Positions 35,236-44,357 of a stretch of DNA of 64,000 bases are shown piece after piece. The DNA lies in assembly GCF_004366075.1 (NCBI RefSeq), contig NZ_SODU01000001.1, positions 1,336,488-1,400,487 of the forward strand, read 5' to 3'. A program made the translations under genes and the position numbers. The notes beneath the pieces are model-generated. The model was not told the DNA's origin. It worked only from the letters and a program-made list of their open reading frames with translations, and ran no database searches. Source of the DNA: Kribbella pratensis (GTDB taxonomy: Bacteria; Actinomycetota; Actinomycetes; Propionibacteriales; Kribbellaceae). The stretch's first letter is position 1. Every line of letters begins with the position of its first letter.

Positions 35236-37546
35236 ACCGGTCGGGGTGTTCGGCGAGCCAGCGCCCGACCTGCGCGCGGGAGGTGAAGCCGAGCTTGCTG
35301 AGAATGTGCTCGACGTGGGTCTCGGCGGTGCGCTGGGAGATGACCAGGCGAGCGGCGATCTCCCGGTTGCTCAGCCCTTCGCCGATCAGCCCCGCGATCT
35401 CGTACTCGCGGCGCGTCAGCCGTCCTGCCATCCCCGGCTTCGCCGTCCGGGCCGACTCGGCCTCCTCCCCCAGTGCCAGCGCGACAGCCTGCTCGAAGGA
35501 GTACGCCGCGCCGCGCGCGAACGCACTCTCGAACGCGGCGTCGCCGATCGCGCTCCGGATCCGCGACTCGGTCCGGTCGTCGAACTGGCTGTACGGCGTG
35601 GTCTCGTCGACATGCGCACCGCTGGACCGCCACACCGCCCGCGAGGCCCCCATCAGACGAGCCGCGTTCTCGTCCGGCGCCGCGGACCCGCCGCACCAGG
35701 ACAGCGCCTGCACGCAGAAGCCGATCCCGGTGCGGTCGTTGAGCGGCTGCCACAATCGGATCGCGTCCCGCAGCGACCGCGTCGCCGCCACGATCTGGTC
35801 GTGATCGCGCCATTGCACGATCCCGACGCTCCACAGCGCGTACGCCTTCGACGACTCGGCGCCATGGGCCTCGGCCAGGTCGTACGCCGCCTGGCTGAAC
35901 TCCGCGACCCGCGGATCCCCCAGGAAGAACGTTGCCGCGGACAACAGGATCAAGACGTCGAACTCACCGAGCGCGTCCCCCACGGCGCGATAGCCGGCCA
36001 GTGCCGGCCCCAGGCGATCGATGGCTCCGGCCAGATCACCCTGGTAGATCGCCGCGTGCCCCGACACCTCCGCGATCCGGGCCCGCAGCCGATCGTCGTC
36101 GTACCGCTCGGCGAGCTCCTCGCACTCGGTCAGCAACCGGCCGAGCTGCTCCGCCTCGCCGAGGAACATCGCGAGGTAGCTGCCCGCCCACAACCCCAGC
36201 GCCCGGACCGGTGTCTGCTCCGGCGCGGCATCGAGCGCGCGGGTCAGATAGCGGTGGCCCTCGCGCAGGAAACCGGCGAACCAGAAGTTCCAGATCGGGG
36301 CCGCGATCTCCAGCGCGGCCGGACCCTCGCCCGGCTCGGCCAGGCAGAAGTCCAGCGCGGCCCGCACATTGTCGCGCTCGCGACGCATCCGCAGGTACCA
36401 GTCGCCCTGCCGCGGGCTGAAGCAGTCCGTCTCCCATTGCGCGGCCAGGGTGCGGTAGTGATCGCGGTGCCGGAGCCGGTACTCGCGAGTCCGGTCGGCC
36501 AGCCGCAGGCGGCCGTAGTGGCCGATCGTCGTGAGCATCTCGTACCAGGCGGTCGGGTGCGCACCGGCCGTTCGGCGGGTGATGATCGACTTGTTCAACA
36601 GGCCGGCGACCAGGCCGAGCACGTCGTCGCGGTCGATGCCGTCACCCGAGCAGACCTCCTCCGCGCCCTCCAGGTCGAATCCGCCGGAGAAGACCGACAA
36701 CCGATCCCAGAGCATCCGCTCCGCCGGCGAGCACAGGTCGTAGCTCCAGCCGACGGCAGCGTCCAGTGCCTGTTGCCTCGGCGGCCCGGCCGGGCGCCCG
36801 CTCGTGAGCAATCGGAAGCGGTCCTCGAGTCGATCGATGATCTGCGGCAGCGACAAGGTCCGCATCCAGACCGCCGCGAGCTCCAGCGCCAGCGGTACGC
36901 CGTCCAGCCGCCGGCACACCTCGATCACCTGAGCCCGGTTGGTCTCGTCGATCACGAATTCGGGCAGTACCGCACGGACCCGATCCGCGAAGAGAACCAG
37001 TGACTCGTACTGGTCGGCGTCGGCGGCCGGGGCCTCGCCGGGTGGCGTCGACAACGGAGGAACCGACAGGACCTGCTCGCCTTCCACTCCGAGCACATGC
37101 CGGCTGGTGGCGAGAATCCGGAGCTGGGGTGCGGCCGCGAGCAGCTTGCTGACGATCACGGCGCACGCCTCCGCGACCTGCTCACAGTTGTCGAGCACCA
37201 GCAGCAGGTGCTTGTCCTCCAGGTACTCCGCGAGATCCGCGGTCGGATTGGCCGAGACCTGACTCAGCTCGAGCGCGTTCGCCAGCGTGAGCCCGAGCAG
37301 ACCGGCGTCGTGCAGCGCGGCGAGTTCGACGAACCACACGCCGTCGGCGAAGGTACGCCGTACCTCCGTGGCCATCCGGAGCGCCAGCCGGGTCTTGCCG
37401 ACCCCACCGGAACCGGTCAGGGTCAGCAGCCGGCTGCTCGACAAAAGTCGCCGGGTGGCAGTCAGCTCGCGACGCCGCCCGACGAAACTCGTCAGCTCGG
37501 CCGGAAGCCGCCCACGAGCCGTCCCCGTGACCTTGGACTCGGCCAT
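35234..37546 (-). CDS. Large LuxR-family regulator with NTPase domain
   Basis: The 770-residue protein begins with an AAA/STAND-type NTPase (FVGRRREL; P-loop GSGGVGKT 45-52; LLVLDNCEQV Walker B), continues with winged-helix and TPR-like helices, and ends with a LuxR helix-turn-helix (TRREYEIAGLIGEGLSNREIAARLVISQRTAETHVEHILSKLGF). Such STAND regulators bind an unknown inducer and activate nearby genes. The ATG at 37546 has a -10-like TACGCT 5 nt upstream. GH13 lies 107 bp downstream on the same strand and may be its target; this is inference. Confidence 0.93.
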   Translation of the reverse strand: MAESKVTGTARGRLPAELTSFVGRRRELTATRRLLSSSRLLTLTGSGGVGKTRLALRMATEVRRTFADGVWFVELAALHDAGLLGLTLANALELSQVSANPTADLAEYLEDKHLLLVLDNCEQVAEACAVIVSKLLAAAPQLRILATSRHVLGVEGEQVLSVPPLSTPPGEAPAADADQYESLVLFADRVRAVLPEFVIDETNRAQVIEVCRRLDGVPLALELAAVWMRTLSLPQIIDRLEDRFRLLTSGRPAGPPRQQALDAAVGWSYDLCSPAERMLWDRLSVFSGGFDLEGAEEVCSGDGIDRDDVLGLVAGLLNKSIITRRTAGAHPTAWYEMLTTIGHYGRLRLADRTREYRLRHRDHYRTLAAQWETDCFSPRQGDWYLRMRRERDNVRAALDFCLAEPGEGPAALEIAAPIWNFWFAGFLREGHRYLTRALDAAPEQTPVRALGLWAGSYLAMFLGEAEQLGRLLTECEELAERYDDDRLRARIAEVSGHAAIYQGDLAGAIDRLGPALAGYRAVGDALGEFDVLILLSAATFFLGDPRVAEFSQAAYDLAEAHGAESSKAYALWSVGIVQWRDHDQIVAATRSLRDAIRLWQPLNDRTGIGFCVQALSWCGGSAAPDENAARLMGASRAVWRSSGAHVDETTPYSQFDDRTESRIRSAIGDAAFESAFARGAAYSFEQAVALALGEEAESARTAKPGMAGRLTRREYEIAGLIGEGLSNREIAARLVISQRTAETHVEHILSKLGFTSRAQVGRWLAEHPDR

Positions 37547-37551
37547 GCCTC

Positions 37552-37557
37552 AGCGTA
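37552..37557 (-). promoter_or_regulatory. Leaderless -10 box of the LuxR-family gene
   Basis: Minus-strand TACGCT ends 5 nt before the ATG at 37546. Confidence 0.35.
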
Positions 37558-37593
37558 GGCCAGGTCCGGCCGGATCTCTGCCGCTCGACGCGG

Positions 37594-38529
37594 CTACTGG
37601 GCGTCGACGAGGAGATCGAGCGCGTGGTCGAGGTCTGCGGGGTACTTCGAGGTGAACTCGACGTACTCGCCTGTGCCGGGGTGGGTGAAGCCCAGGCGCA
37701 TCGCGTGCAGCCACTGGCGGGTGAGGCCGAGGCGTTCGGCGAGGACCGGGTCGGCGCCGTACGTCAGGTCGCCGCAGCACGGGTGGCCGATCGCGGACAT
37801 GTGGACGCGGATCTGGTGGGTGCGGCCGGTCTCCAGGGTGATCTCCAGGAGGGTGCCGTACCGGAACGCCTCGAGGGTCTCGTAGTGCGTGATGCTCGGC
37901 TTCCCGCCGGCCACCACGCCGAACTTGTAGTCGTGGTGCGGGTGCCGGTCGATCGGCGCGTCGACCGTGCCGGTGAACGGGTCGGGATGACCCTGCACGA
38001 GTGCGTGGTAGATCTTCTTGACCGTGCGCTCCTTGAAGGCGCGCTTCAGGACGGTGTACGCGTACTCCGTCTTCGCGACCACCATCAGCCCGGATGTGCC
38101 GACGTCCAGCCGGTGCACGATGCCCTTGCGCTCGGCCGCGCCGCTCGTGGAAATGTTGAAGCCCGCTCCGGCCAGGTGCCCGATCACGGTCGGGCCGGTC
38201 CATCCGGGCGACGGGTGCGCGGCGACACCGACCGGCTTGTCCACGACGACGATCTCGTCGTCGTCGTACACGATCCGCAGGTTGTCGACGGTCTCCGGTA
38301 CGACGGTCACCTCGGACGGGGGTGCCGGCAGCTCGACGTCGAGCAGGACGCCGGCCGCGACCCGGGACGACTTCGGCGCCGTGGCCCCGTCGACCTGGAC
38401 CAGGCCGGATTCGATCAGCTCGGCGGCCTTCGTCCGGGAGACACCGAACAGCCGGGACAGGGCAGCGTCCAGGCGCTCCCCCGCGAGACCGTCGGGCACC
38501 ATCACGGTCCGGGAGCTCCCTGGTGTCAC
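37594..38529 (-). CDS. rluD: Ribosomal large-subunit pseudouridine synthase (RluD family)
   Basis: The 311-residue enzyme has an N-terminal S4 RNA-binding domain ([21 protein letters not shown]) and a pseudouridine synthase domain with catalytic Asp142 in HRLDVGTSG, followed by [13 protein letters not shown] 38529 overlaps the lspA stop; an internal GTG/ATG near 38502 is also possible. The lspA-rluD coupling is typical of actinobacteria. Target uridines in 23S rRNA are assumed from RluD. Confidence 0.94.
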   Translation of the reverse strand: MTPGSSRTVMVPDGLAGERLDAALSRLFGVSRTKAAELIESGLVQVDGATAPKSSRVAAGVLLDVELPAPPSEVTVVPETVDNLRIVYDDDEIVVVDKPVGVAAHPSPGWTGPTVIGHLAGAGFNISTSGAAERKGIVHRLDVGTSGLMVVAKTEYAYTVLKRAFKERTVKKIYHALVQGHPDPFTGTVDAPIDRHPHHDYKFGVVAGGKPSITHYETLEAFRYGTLLEITLETGRTHQIRVHMSAIGHPCCGDLTYGADPVLAERLGLTRQWLHAMRLGFTHPGTGEYVEFTSKYPADLDHALDLLVDAQ

Positions 38530-39137
38530 TGCCGGTGCTCCCTGGTCCCGTCGAGTTTGATCCCGCGCAGCGTCTGGATCACCAGCAGTACGGCGGCCGA
38601 CGTCACCGCCATGTCCGCGACGTTGAAGATCGCCCAGTGCGGGGTCTGCAGGAAGTCGACCACGTGCCCGTGGAACGGCGACGGTTCCCGGAAGATCCGG
38701 TCCAGGATGTTCCCGACCGCACCGCCGAAGAGCAGGCCGAACGCGACCGCCCAGCCCGCCGACCCGAGCTTGCGGGACAGGTAGACCACCCCGAGCGCCA
38801 CGGTGATCTGGATCGCGGCGATGTACGGCGTGTAGCCGGCACCGAGGCTGAACGCGGCGCCGGAGTTCCGGATCAGGTTGAACTTGAGCAGCGAACCGAC
38901 CACGTTCACCGGCTCCCCCGGCGTCAACTGCGCCAGCGCAATCGCCTTGGTCACCTGATCCAACAACAAGACCAGCAACCCAACCCCGCCAAACACCACA
39001 GTCCACTTCCACGAGTGACCGGCCGGCGACGACGGAGAACCGGCCGAGGGGGTGTCGGCCGGTTCCGGGGTGTCTGGGGTCCCCGCCTGGTGGGACGAGG
39101 CGGTGTCGTTCAGCGGCGTTCCTGGCGTTCTTTGCAT
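38526..39137 (-). CDS. lspA: Lipoprotein signal peptidase LspA
   Basis: Inner-membrane aspartyl protease that removes signal peptides from lipoproteins. About four transmembrane helices follow a ~45-residue Pro/Ser/Thr-rich N-terminal extension. Motifs include [25 protein letters not shown] and [11 protein letters not shown], the last two holding the catalytic aspartates. ATG 39137 is chosen; GTG 39146 is also in frame. The start lies inside the 3' end of the TraR gene by 28 bp. Confidence 0.95.
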   Translation of the reverse strand: MQRTPGTPLNDTASSHQAGTPDTPEPADTPSAGSPSSPAGHSWKWTVVFGGVGLLVLLLDQVTKAIALAQLTPGEPVNVVGSLLKFNLIRNSGAAFSLGAGYTPYIAAIQITVALGVVYLSRKLGSAGWAVAFGLLFGGAVGNILDRIFREPSPFHGHVVDFLQTPHWAIFNVADMAVTSAAVLLVIQTLRGIKLDGTREHRQ

Positions 39138-39796
39138 GAGACGCACAGTGTCGCACGCGGGAACGCCTGCAGCCGACCCTTGCCGATCGCGTTGCCGCAG
39201 TTGTCGCAGACGCCGTAGGTGCCGTCGTCGATCCGGGTCAGCGCGAACTCGATCTGGTTCAGCATGTCGCGGGCGTTGTTGGCCAGCGTCAGCTCGTGGT
39301 ACCGCTCGAGGGTGGTGGAGCCAACGTCCGCCTGGTCGTTGCCGGCGCCGTCGCTGCCGTCCCGGAACAGGCCCGCGATCTCCTGCTCGGCGTCCTTGAT
39401 CTCCTGCTTGAGGTGCTCGACCTCACCCTCCAGCTCCGCGCGCAGCTCGGCCAGCTCGGCCGCGGTCCACGGGTCTTCGCCCGGCTTCACCTTGAAGGTC
39501 TCGGCCGTGTGTGCTGCGGACTTCGCCGGCGCCGTCGCCGGTGTCCTGTTCTCGTTCGTCTTCATGGCCACCCTCTTCGTCGGAGCTTTCTTGGCAGGGG
39601 TCTTAGCCGCTGTCTTCTTGGCCGCGGTGGTCGATGACGACTTCTTCACCGCGGAGGTCTTCTTGGCCGGCGAGGTCTTCGCCGCACCGTTGCGAGCCGT
39701 CGTCTTCTGGACCGGTTCGGACTGCTTGCCGGCGGCGCTCTTCTTGGCCGCGGCAGAACGTTGGGGGGCGGACTTCTTCCGTGCCGATGTAGCCAT
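39110..39796 (-). CDS. TraR/DksA-type zinc-finger protein with lysine-rich tail
   Basis: The 228-residue protein has a basic, Ala/Lys-rich N-terminal half ([29 protein letters not shown]) resembling histone H1 tails, then a coiled-coil ([23 protein letters not shown]) and a DksA/TraR C4 zinc finger ([13 protein letters not shown]...CVSC). Family members modulate RNA polymerase through its secondary channel; the tail could bind DNA or RNA. ATG 39796 has AGGGGG upstream. A longer frame to 39949 is unlikely. In related genomes this gene lies between ileS/divIVA and lspA, as here. Confidence 0.9.
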   Translation of the reverse strand: MATSARKKSAPQRSAAAKKSAAGKQSEPVQKTTARNGAAKTSPAKKTSAVKKSSSTTAAKKTAAKTPAKKAPTKRVAMKTNENRTPATAPAKSAAHTAETFKVKPGEDPWTAAELAELRAELEGEVEHLKQEIKDAEQEIAGLFRDGSDGAGNDQADVGSTTLERYHELTLANNARDMLNQIEFALTRIDDGTYGVCDNCGNAIGKGRLQAFPRATLCVSCKERQERR

Positions 39797-39953
39797 GTCA
39801 GCTACCCCCTGCCTTCCGTCGGAGACTGAAGCGGACTGGTCGCAAGACAGTAGGCCACGCGAACACCGCGTGCCAGTCCGACGCGCAGACCGTGGACATA
39901 CGGTAGTCGGTTCTTCAAGTCCGCTCGATGTTCCGCGCGTCACAACCACATTG

Positions 39954-39969
39954 CGGACATCACTGTCCG
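39954..39969 (-). terminator. Small hairpin after the DUF167 gene
   Basis: CGGACA (39954-39959) and TGTCCG (39964-39969) flank TCAC, 13 nt past the DUF167 stop. Short stem; weak terminator candidate. Confidence 0.35.
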
Positions 39970-39982
39970 TAACGATCCCAGG

Positions 39983-40258
39983 TCAGCCCAGCAAAAGTTC
40001 GAGCTGTGCCCGGATGTCGTTCGCCTCCCCCTCTACCTCGACCAGCTTGTCCCTGCTGGTCGCACCACGTACCAAGGTCACCGCGGAACGCCGTACGCCG
40101 AACTCCGCAGCGACCGCCGTCAGGACAGCCTTCGTCGCCTGTCCCTCCACCGCCCGGGCTGCCACCGCGACCACCAGCGCCGGCCCGGACGGACCGTCGT
40201 ACCGGCCGCCGACCGCGGTCCTGGAAGCCCCCGGCTTCACCCGCAGCAGAATTCTCAT
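39983..40258 (-). CDS. DUF167 (YggU-family) protein
   Basis: The 91-residue protein has the YggU fold: RILLRVKPGASRTAVGG, ATKAVLTAVAAEFGV, VTLVRGATSRDKLVEVEG. Function is unknown. It is divergent from ileS. A 14-bp-phased direct repeat of CAGAATTCTCA (40247-40257 and 40261-40271) flanks its start codon. In many actinobacteria it sits beside divIVA and ileS. Confidence 0.9.
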   Translation of the reverse strand: MRILLRVKPGASRTAVGGRYDGPSGPALVVAVAARAVEGQATKAVLTAVAAEFGVRRSAVTLVRGATSRDKLVEVEGEANDIRAQLELLLG

Positions 40259-40271
40259 ACCAGAATTCTCA
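40247..40271. repeat. Direct repeat of CAGAATTCTCA around the DUF167 start codon
   Basis: Copies at 40247-40257 and 40261-40271, 14 bp apart, each centred on the palindrome AGAATTCT. It may affect initiation or be a small duplication. Confidence 0.7.
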
Positions 40272-40315
40272 CCCGACCACTGATTAACGATTCGTAGTCA
40301 CCCGGTACGACGCCG

Positions 40316-40321
40316 TACACT
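40316..40321 (+). promoter_or_regulatory. -10 box of the ileS transcript
   Basis: TACACT would place the transcription start near 40328, at the base of the T-box leader. The -35 box is unclear. Confidence 0.4.
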
Positions 40322-40327
40322 GATGAC

Positions 40328-40538
40328 CGCGAACCGCAAGGCAGTGATGGGGCCATCACCCCGGAGCCGCCGGAAGAACAGTCCGTAGGGACCTATTAGA
40401 ACCGGCAGCGTGTCGTCAAGGAAGTGGGTGACCGGACTTTCGGTCGCCAAGGAGGGTGGTACCGCGCGGTAGCCAGGCGACAGGCCCGGCACTTCGTCCC
40501 TCGTCCAGTCAGCAGGCACGGACGAAGGACGCAGAAAG
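40328..40538 (+). promoter_or_regulatory. Isoleucine T-box riboswitch, ultra-short stem I, translational type
   Basis: The leader carries the T-box core AAGGAGGGTGGTACCGCG (40449-40466). Its TGGT (40457-40460) pairs with the 3' end of uncharged tRNA-Ile (discriminator A). A candidate specifier ATC (40355-40357) sits in the loop of the small stem GGGG (40349-40352)/CCCC (40359-40362), as in the shortened stem I of actinobacterial ileS leaders. Next, CTTCGTCC (40492-40499) can pair perfectly with GGACGAAG (40520-40527), which covers the AAGGA ribosome site (40525-40529). Uncharged tRNA would open this sequestrator and turn on ileS translation. There is no terminator with a U-run. Confidence 0.88.
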
Positions 40539-43500
40539 ATGGCGGAAGCGCATCACCCTGGTACCCCGTGGCGGCAGGTTCCCGCCCAGGTCGACTTCCC
40601 CGCGCTCGAGCGCGAGGTGCTCACCCTCTGGGACGAGCACGACACCTTCGCCAAGAGCCTCGAGCAATCCGTCGGCGGTCAGCCCTGGACGTTCTACGAG
40701 GGCCCGCCGACCGCGAACGGCATGCCCGGCACCCACCACATCGAGGCCCGCGTCTTCAAGGACGTGTTCCCGCGCTACCGGACCATGAAGGGGTTCTGGG
40801 TCGAGCGCAAGGCCGGCTGGGACTGCCACGGCCTCCCGGTCGAGGTCGCGGTCGAGAAGGAGCTCGGCTTCAACGGCAAGCCCGACATCGAGGCCTACGG
40901 CATCGCCGAGTTCAACGCCAAGTGCCGCGAGTCCGTGCTGCGGCACGTCGACGCGTTCAACGAGCTCACCACCCGGATGGGCTACTGGGTCGACCTCGAG
41001 CACCCGTACAAGACGATGGACCCGGAGTACGTCCAGTCGGTCTGGTGGTCGCTCAAGCAGATCCACGACAAGGGCCTGCTGGTCGAGGACTACCGGATCA
41101 CGCCGTACTGCCCGCGCTGTGGCACCGGTCTGTCCGACCACGAGCTCGCCCAGGGGTACGAGACCGTCGTCGACCCGTCGGTCTACGTCCGCTTCCCGCT
41201 CACCTCCGGCCCGCTGGCCGGCCAGGCGTCGCTGCTGGTCTGGACGACGACCCCGTGGACACTCGTTTCGAACACCGCGGTCGCCGTACACCCAGAGGTC
41301 GAGTACGTCGTCGCCACCGACGGCACGGAGTCGCTGGTTGTCGCCAAGCCGCTGCTGGACCGACTCGGCGAGGGCTGGACGGTCACTGGTGAGTACGGCG
41401 GTCGCGAGATGGAGCGGTGGACGTACCAGCGGCCGTTCGAGCTCGTACCGTTCGACGAGCCGGCGCACTTCGTCGTACTGGCGGACTACGTCACCACCGA
41501 GGACGGCACCGGTCTGGTGCACCAGTCTCCCGCGTTCGGCGCGGACGACCTCGCGGTGGGCCGCGCGTACAACTTGCCGGTGGTGAACCCGGTGGACACC
41601 ACGGGTCACTTCAACGCCGACGTACCGCTGGTCGGCGGGCAGTTCTTCAAGAAGGCCGACGAGGACCTGGTCAAGGACCTGAAGGACCGCGGCCTGCTGT
41701 TCAAGCACGTGCCGTACGAGCACCCGTACCCGCACTGCTGGCGCTGCCACACCCCGGTCATGTACTACGCCCTCCCGTCCTGGTACATCCGCACCACCCA
41801 GGTGAAGGACGCCCTGCTCCGCGAGAACGAGAAGACCAACTGGTACCCGGACTCGGTCAAGTGGGGCCGGTACGGCGACTGGCTGCGCAACAACATCGAC
41901 TGGGCCGTCTCCCGCTCGCGCTACTGGGGTACGCCGCTGCCGATCTGGCGCTGCGGTGAGGACCACCAGGTGTGCGTCGGATCGCTGGCGGAGCTCGGTG
42001 AACTGGCCGGCCGCGACCTGAGCGCGACCGACCCGCACCGACCGTACGTCGACGACATCACGTTCGACTGCCCCACCTGTGGCGCCGAGGCGCGCCGCGT
42101 GCCGGAGGTGATCGACGCCTGGTACGACTCGGGCTCGATGCCGTTCGCGCAGTGGGGCTACCCGTGGGCGGAAGGGTCGAAGGAGAAGTTCGCGGAGACC
42201 TACCCGGCGGACTTCATCTCCGAGGCGATCGACCAGACGCGTGGCTGGTTCTACACGCTGATGGCGGTCGGCACGCTGGTGTTCGACGAGTCGTCGTACC
42301 GCAACGTCGTCTGCCTCGGGCACATCCTCGCCGAGGACGGCCGGAAGATGTCCAAGCACCTGGGCAACATCCTGGAGCCGATCCCGCTGATGGACGACCA
42401 CAGCGCGGACGCGGTGCGCTGGTTCATGGCCGCGTCCGGGTCGCCGTGGAAGGCGCGCGGCATCGGGCCGAACGTGCTGAACGAGATCGTCCGGAAGGTG
42501 CTGCTCACCTACTGGAACACGGTCGCGTTCCACGCGCTGTATGCCCGGCTGGCCGGCTGGTCGCCGGCGGATGCCCCGGCCGTCGCGGATCGCTCGGTGC
42601 TGGACCGTTGGCTGGTCAGCGAGACGCACCGGCTGGTTCGGGACACCGACGAGGCGTACGAGGCCTACGACACGCAGCGGCTCGGTCAGCTGATCAACTC
42701 GTTCGTCGACGTGCTCTCGAACTGGTACGTCCGTCGCTCGCGCCGCCGGTTCTGGGCCGGTGACGCCAGCGCGCTGGCCACCTTGCACGAGACGCTCGAG
42801 GTCCTCACCCGGGTGATGGCGCCGCTGACGCCGTTCGTCACCGAGCGGGTCTGGCAGGACGTGTTCCGCCCGGTCACGTCCGGTCTGCCCGAGTCGGTGC
42901 ACCTGACGAGCTTCCCGACGTACGACGAGACGCTGATCGACGACGTACTGGCGCAGCACGTGTCGATGGCGCGCCGGGTCGTCGAGCTCGGCCGGTCGGC
43001 GCGCGCCGAGGCGAAGGTGAAGACGCGGCAGCCGCTGGCCCGTGCACTGGTCGGATCGGCCGCGATCGCCGACCTCTCCCCCGAGCTGCTGCGGGAGATC
43101 GCAGACGAGCTCAACGTGGGCACGGTCGCGCCGCTGTCCTCGGCGGGCGCGGACCTGGTCGAGTTCTCCGCGAAGGGCAACTTCCGGGAGCTCGGCAAGC
43201 GGTTCGCCAAGCAGACCCCGGTAGTGGCGGCCGCGATTGCCGCTGCCGACGCGGGCGCGCTGGCCGCCGCATTGAAGGAGTCGGGTACGGCGACCGTCGT
43301 GGTCGACGGCGAGGACGTCCAGGTGGGCGAGGCCGAGGTCCTGGTCTCCGAGCGGCCGAAGGAAGGCTGGTCGGTGGTCAACGAGCAGGGCGAGACCGTT
43401 GCCCTCGACCTCGAAGTCACGCCGGAGCTGAAGCAGGCCGGCCTGGCGCGCGAGGTGGTCCGCACTCTGCAGGAGGCCCGGAAGAACGCCGGCCTCGAGG

Positions 43501-43697
43501 TGTCGGACCGGATCAAGGTCTGGCTGACCTCGACCGACGCCGAGCTGACCGATGCCCTCGGCAAGCACGCCGACGAGATCGCCCGCGAGGTCCTCGCCGT
43601 CGACCTCACCCAGACGGCGCCCCTCGACACGCTCGTCGACGTTGCCGAAGGCACCGAAGAGGATCTCCAACTCACCTACTGGCTCACCAAAGCCTGA
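40539..43697 (+). CDS. ileS: Isoleucyl-tRNA synthetase (type 2, eukaryote-like)
   Basis: Charges tRNA-Ile. The 1052-residue class-I synthetase has the HIGH-like motif GPPTANGMPGTHH near residue 50, editing-domain blocks (TTTPWTLVSNTAVAVHPE), and KMSKH at about 602-606. It ends with the tRNA anticodon-binding domain. Length and motifs suggest the type-2 form found in Mycobacterium and Streptomyces, a form often less sensitive to mupirocin. ATG 40539 has AAGGA 9 nt upstream, under T-box control. It is on the opposite strand from the flanking division genes. Confidence 0.97.
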   Translation: MAEAHHPGTPWRQVPAQVDFPALEREVLTLWDEHDTFAKSLEQSVGGQPWTFYEGPPTANGMPGTHHIEARVFKDVFPRYRTMKGFWVERKAGWDCHGLPVEVAVEKELGFNGKPDIEAYGIAEFNAKCRESVLRHVDAFNELTTRMGYWVDLEHPYKTMDPEYVQSVWWSLKQIHDKGLLVEDYRITPYCPRCGTGLSDHELAQGYETVVDPSVYVRFPLTSGPLAGQASLLVWTTTPWTLVSNTAVAVHPEVEYVVATDGTESLVVAKPLLDRLGEGWTVTGEYGGREMERWTYQRPFELVPFDEPAHFVVLADYVTTEDGTGLVHQSPAFGADDLAVGRAYNLPVVNPVDTTGHFNADVPLVGGQFFKKADEDLVKDLKDRGLLFKHVPYEHPYPHCWRCHTPVMYYALPSWYIRTTQVKDALLRENEKTNWYPDSVKWGRYGDWLRNNIDWAVSRSRYWGTPLPIWRCGEDHQVCVGSLAELGELAGRDLSATDPHRPYVDDITFDCPTCGAEARRVPEVIDAWYDSGSMPFAQWGYPWAEGSKEKFAETYPADFISEAIDQTRGWFYTLMAVGTLVFDESSYRNVVCLGHILAEDGRKMSKHLGNILEPIPLMDDHSADAVRWFMAASGSPWKARGIGPNVLNEIVRKVLLTYWNTVAFHALYARLAGWSPADAPAVADRSVLDRWLVSETHRLVRDTDEAYEAYDTQRLGQLINSFVDVLSNWYVRRSRRRFWAGDASALATLHETLEVLTRVMAPLTPFVTERVWQDVFRPVTSGLPESVHLTSFPTYDETLIDDVLAQHVSMARRVVELGRSARAEAKVKTRQPLARALVGSAAIADLSPELLREIADELNVGTVAPLSSAGADLVEFSAKGNFRELGKRFAKQTPVVAAAIAAADAGALAAALKESGTATVVVDGEDVQVGEAEVLVSERPKEGWSVVNEQGETVALDLEVTPELKQAGLAREVVRTLQEARKNAGLEVSDRIKVWLTSTDAELTDALGKHADEIAREVLAVDLTQTAPLDTLVDVAEGTEEDLQLTYWLTKA

Positions 43698-43724
43698 CCC
43701 CCACCACCCCGTCCCCGCTCTCCG

Positions 43725-43750
43725 CATTTGCCTGGCAGACCCAGCAAATG
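43725..43750 (+). terminator. First hairpin after ileS
   Basis: CATTTGC (43725-43731) pairs with GCAAATG (43744-43750); a TGG/CCA extension lies inside. It begins 27 nt past the ileS stop. Confidence 0.6.
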
Positions 43751-43767
43751 AGGGGTTGCCCATCGAG

Positions 43768-43810
43768 ATGGAGGGTTGCCCACTCAGAATTTCGGGCGGC
43801 AACCCTCCAT
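43768..43810. terminator. Long hairpin between ileS and marR
   Basis: ATGGAGGGTTGCC (43768-43780) pairs perfectly with 43798-43810, loop 17 nt. With the hairpin at 43725-43750 it forms a bidirectional terminator between convergent genes. GGGTTGCCCA occurs twice nearby (from 43753 and from 43773). Confidence 0.7.
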
Positions 43811-43840
43811 TTGAAGGGGCAAGCCCCGACATCCGCCAGG

Positions 43841-44317
43841 TCAACGCGGCGGGCGTACGGCGCGGGCGCGCAATGACGGGCTCGCGCCGAGCTGGTCGAT
43901 CAGGTCGACGAGCAGCAACCGCGCCTCCTCGACCCGGTCGTCCCCCAGAGTCTGACGAACCTCCGCGTCCAGAGCCGCACGGTGTTTGCGGGCGGCTGCG
44001 ATCACGGCTTGGCCGCGATCGGTCAGTACGACGATGCGCGCGCGAGCATCGGCCGGGTCGGGCCGGCGGCTGACGTAGCCGCGGCTCTGGAGGTCGGCGA
44101 CCGACTTCGAGGCAGCCTGCTGCGTCACGCCCAGCTTCTCCGCGAGTGTGCTGATCGTCACCGGCCCCCCGACCAGATGCTGGAACACCACCCCATCCGC
44201 GAAGCGCGAATCCGCGAACCCCTCGCCCCCAAGTCGTCGCTGCAGCTCGTCGGCCAGCGCCCAGCCGGCGAACAACGATGCCAAGGACAGGTCCGCGTCA
44301 GCGGGATCGAACTCCAT
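43841..44317 (-). CDS. MarR-family transcriptional regulator
   Basis: The 158-residue protein has a MarR winged helix: TISTLAEKLGVTQQAASKSVADLQSRGYVSRRPDPADARARIVVLTDRG. It is divergent from a PPOX-family gene. Two identical-arm palindromes (ACAACC-N2-GGTTGT) lie between them, one inside the partner's start codon, so it probably represses both genes. The inducer is unknown. Confidence 0.92.
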   Translation of the reverse strand: MEFDPADADLSLASLFAGWALADELQRRLGGEGFADSRFADGVVFQHLVGGPVTISTLAEKLGVTQQAASKSVADLQSRGYVSRRPDPADARARIVVLTDRGQAVIAAARKHRAALDAEVRQTLGDDRVEEARLLLVDLIDQLGASPSLRARAVRPPR

Positions 44318-44329
44318 GACCCGAAATAT

Positions 44330-44343
44330 ACAACCGGGGTTGT
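44330..44343. promoter_or_regulatory. MarR operator 1
   Basis: ACAACC-GG-GGTTGT, a perfect palindrome 13 bp before the marR start codon. Confidence 0.65.
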
Positions 44344-44351
44344 GTATCGGC

Positions 44352-44357
44352 TAATCT
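44352..44357 (+). promoter_or_regulatory. Leaderless -10 box of the PPOX-family gene
   Basis: TAATCT ends 6 nt before the ATG at 44364 and lies between the two MarR operators. Confidence 0.5.

Noticed and set aside
40509..43844. An 1111-codon open frame opposite ileS
   Set aside because: Antisense artefact; it also spans the ileS terminator region and T-box end, and has no recognisable domain.
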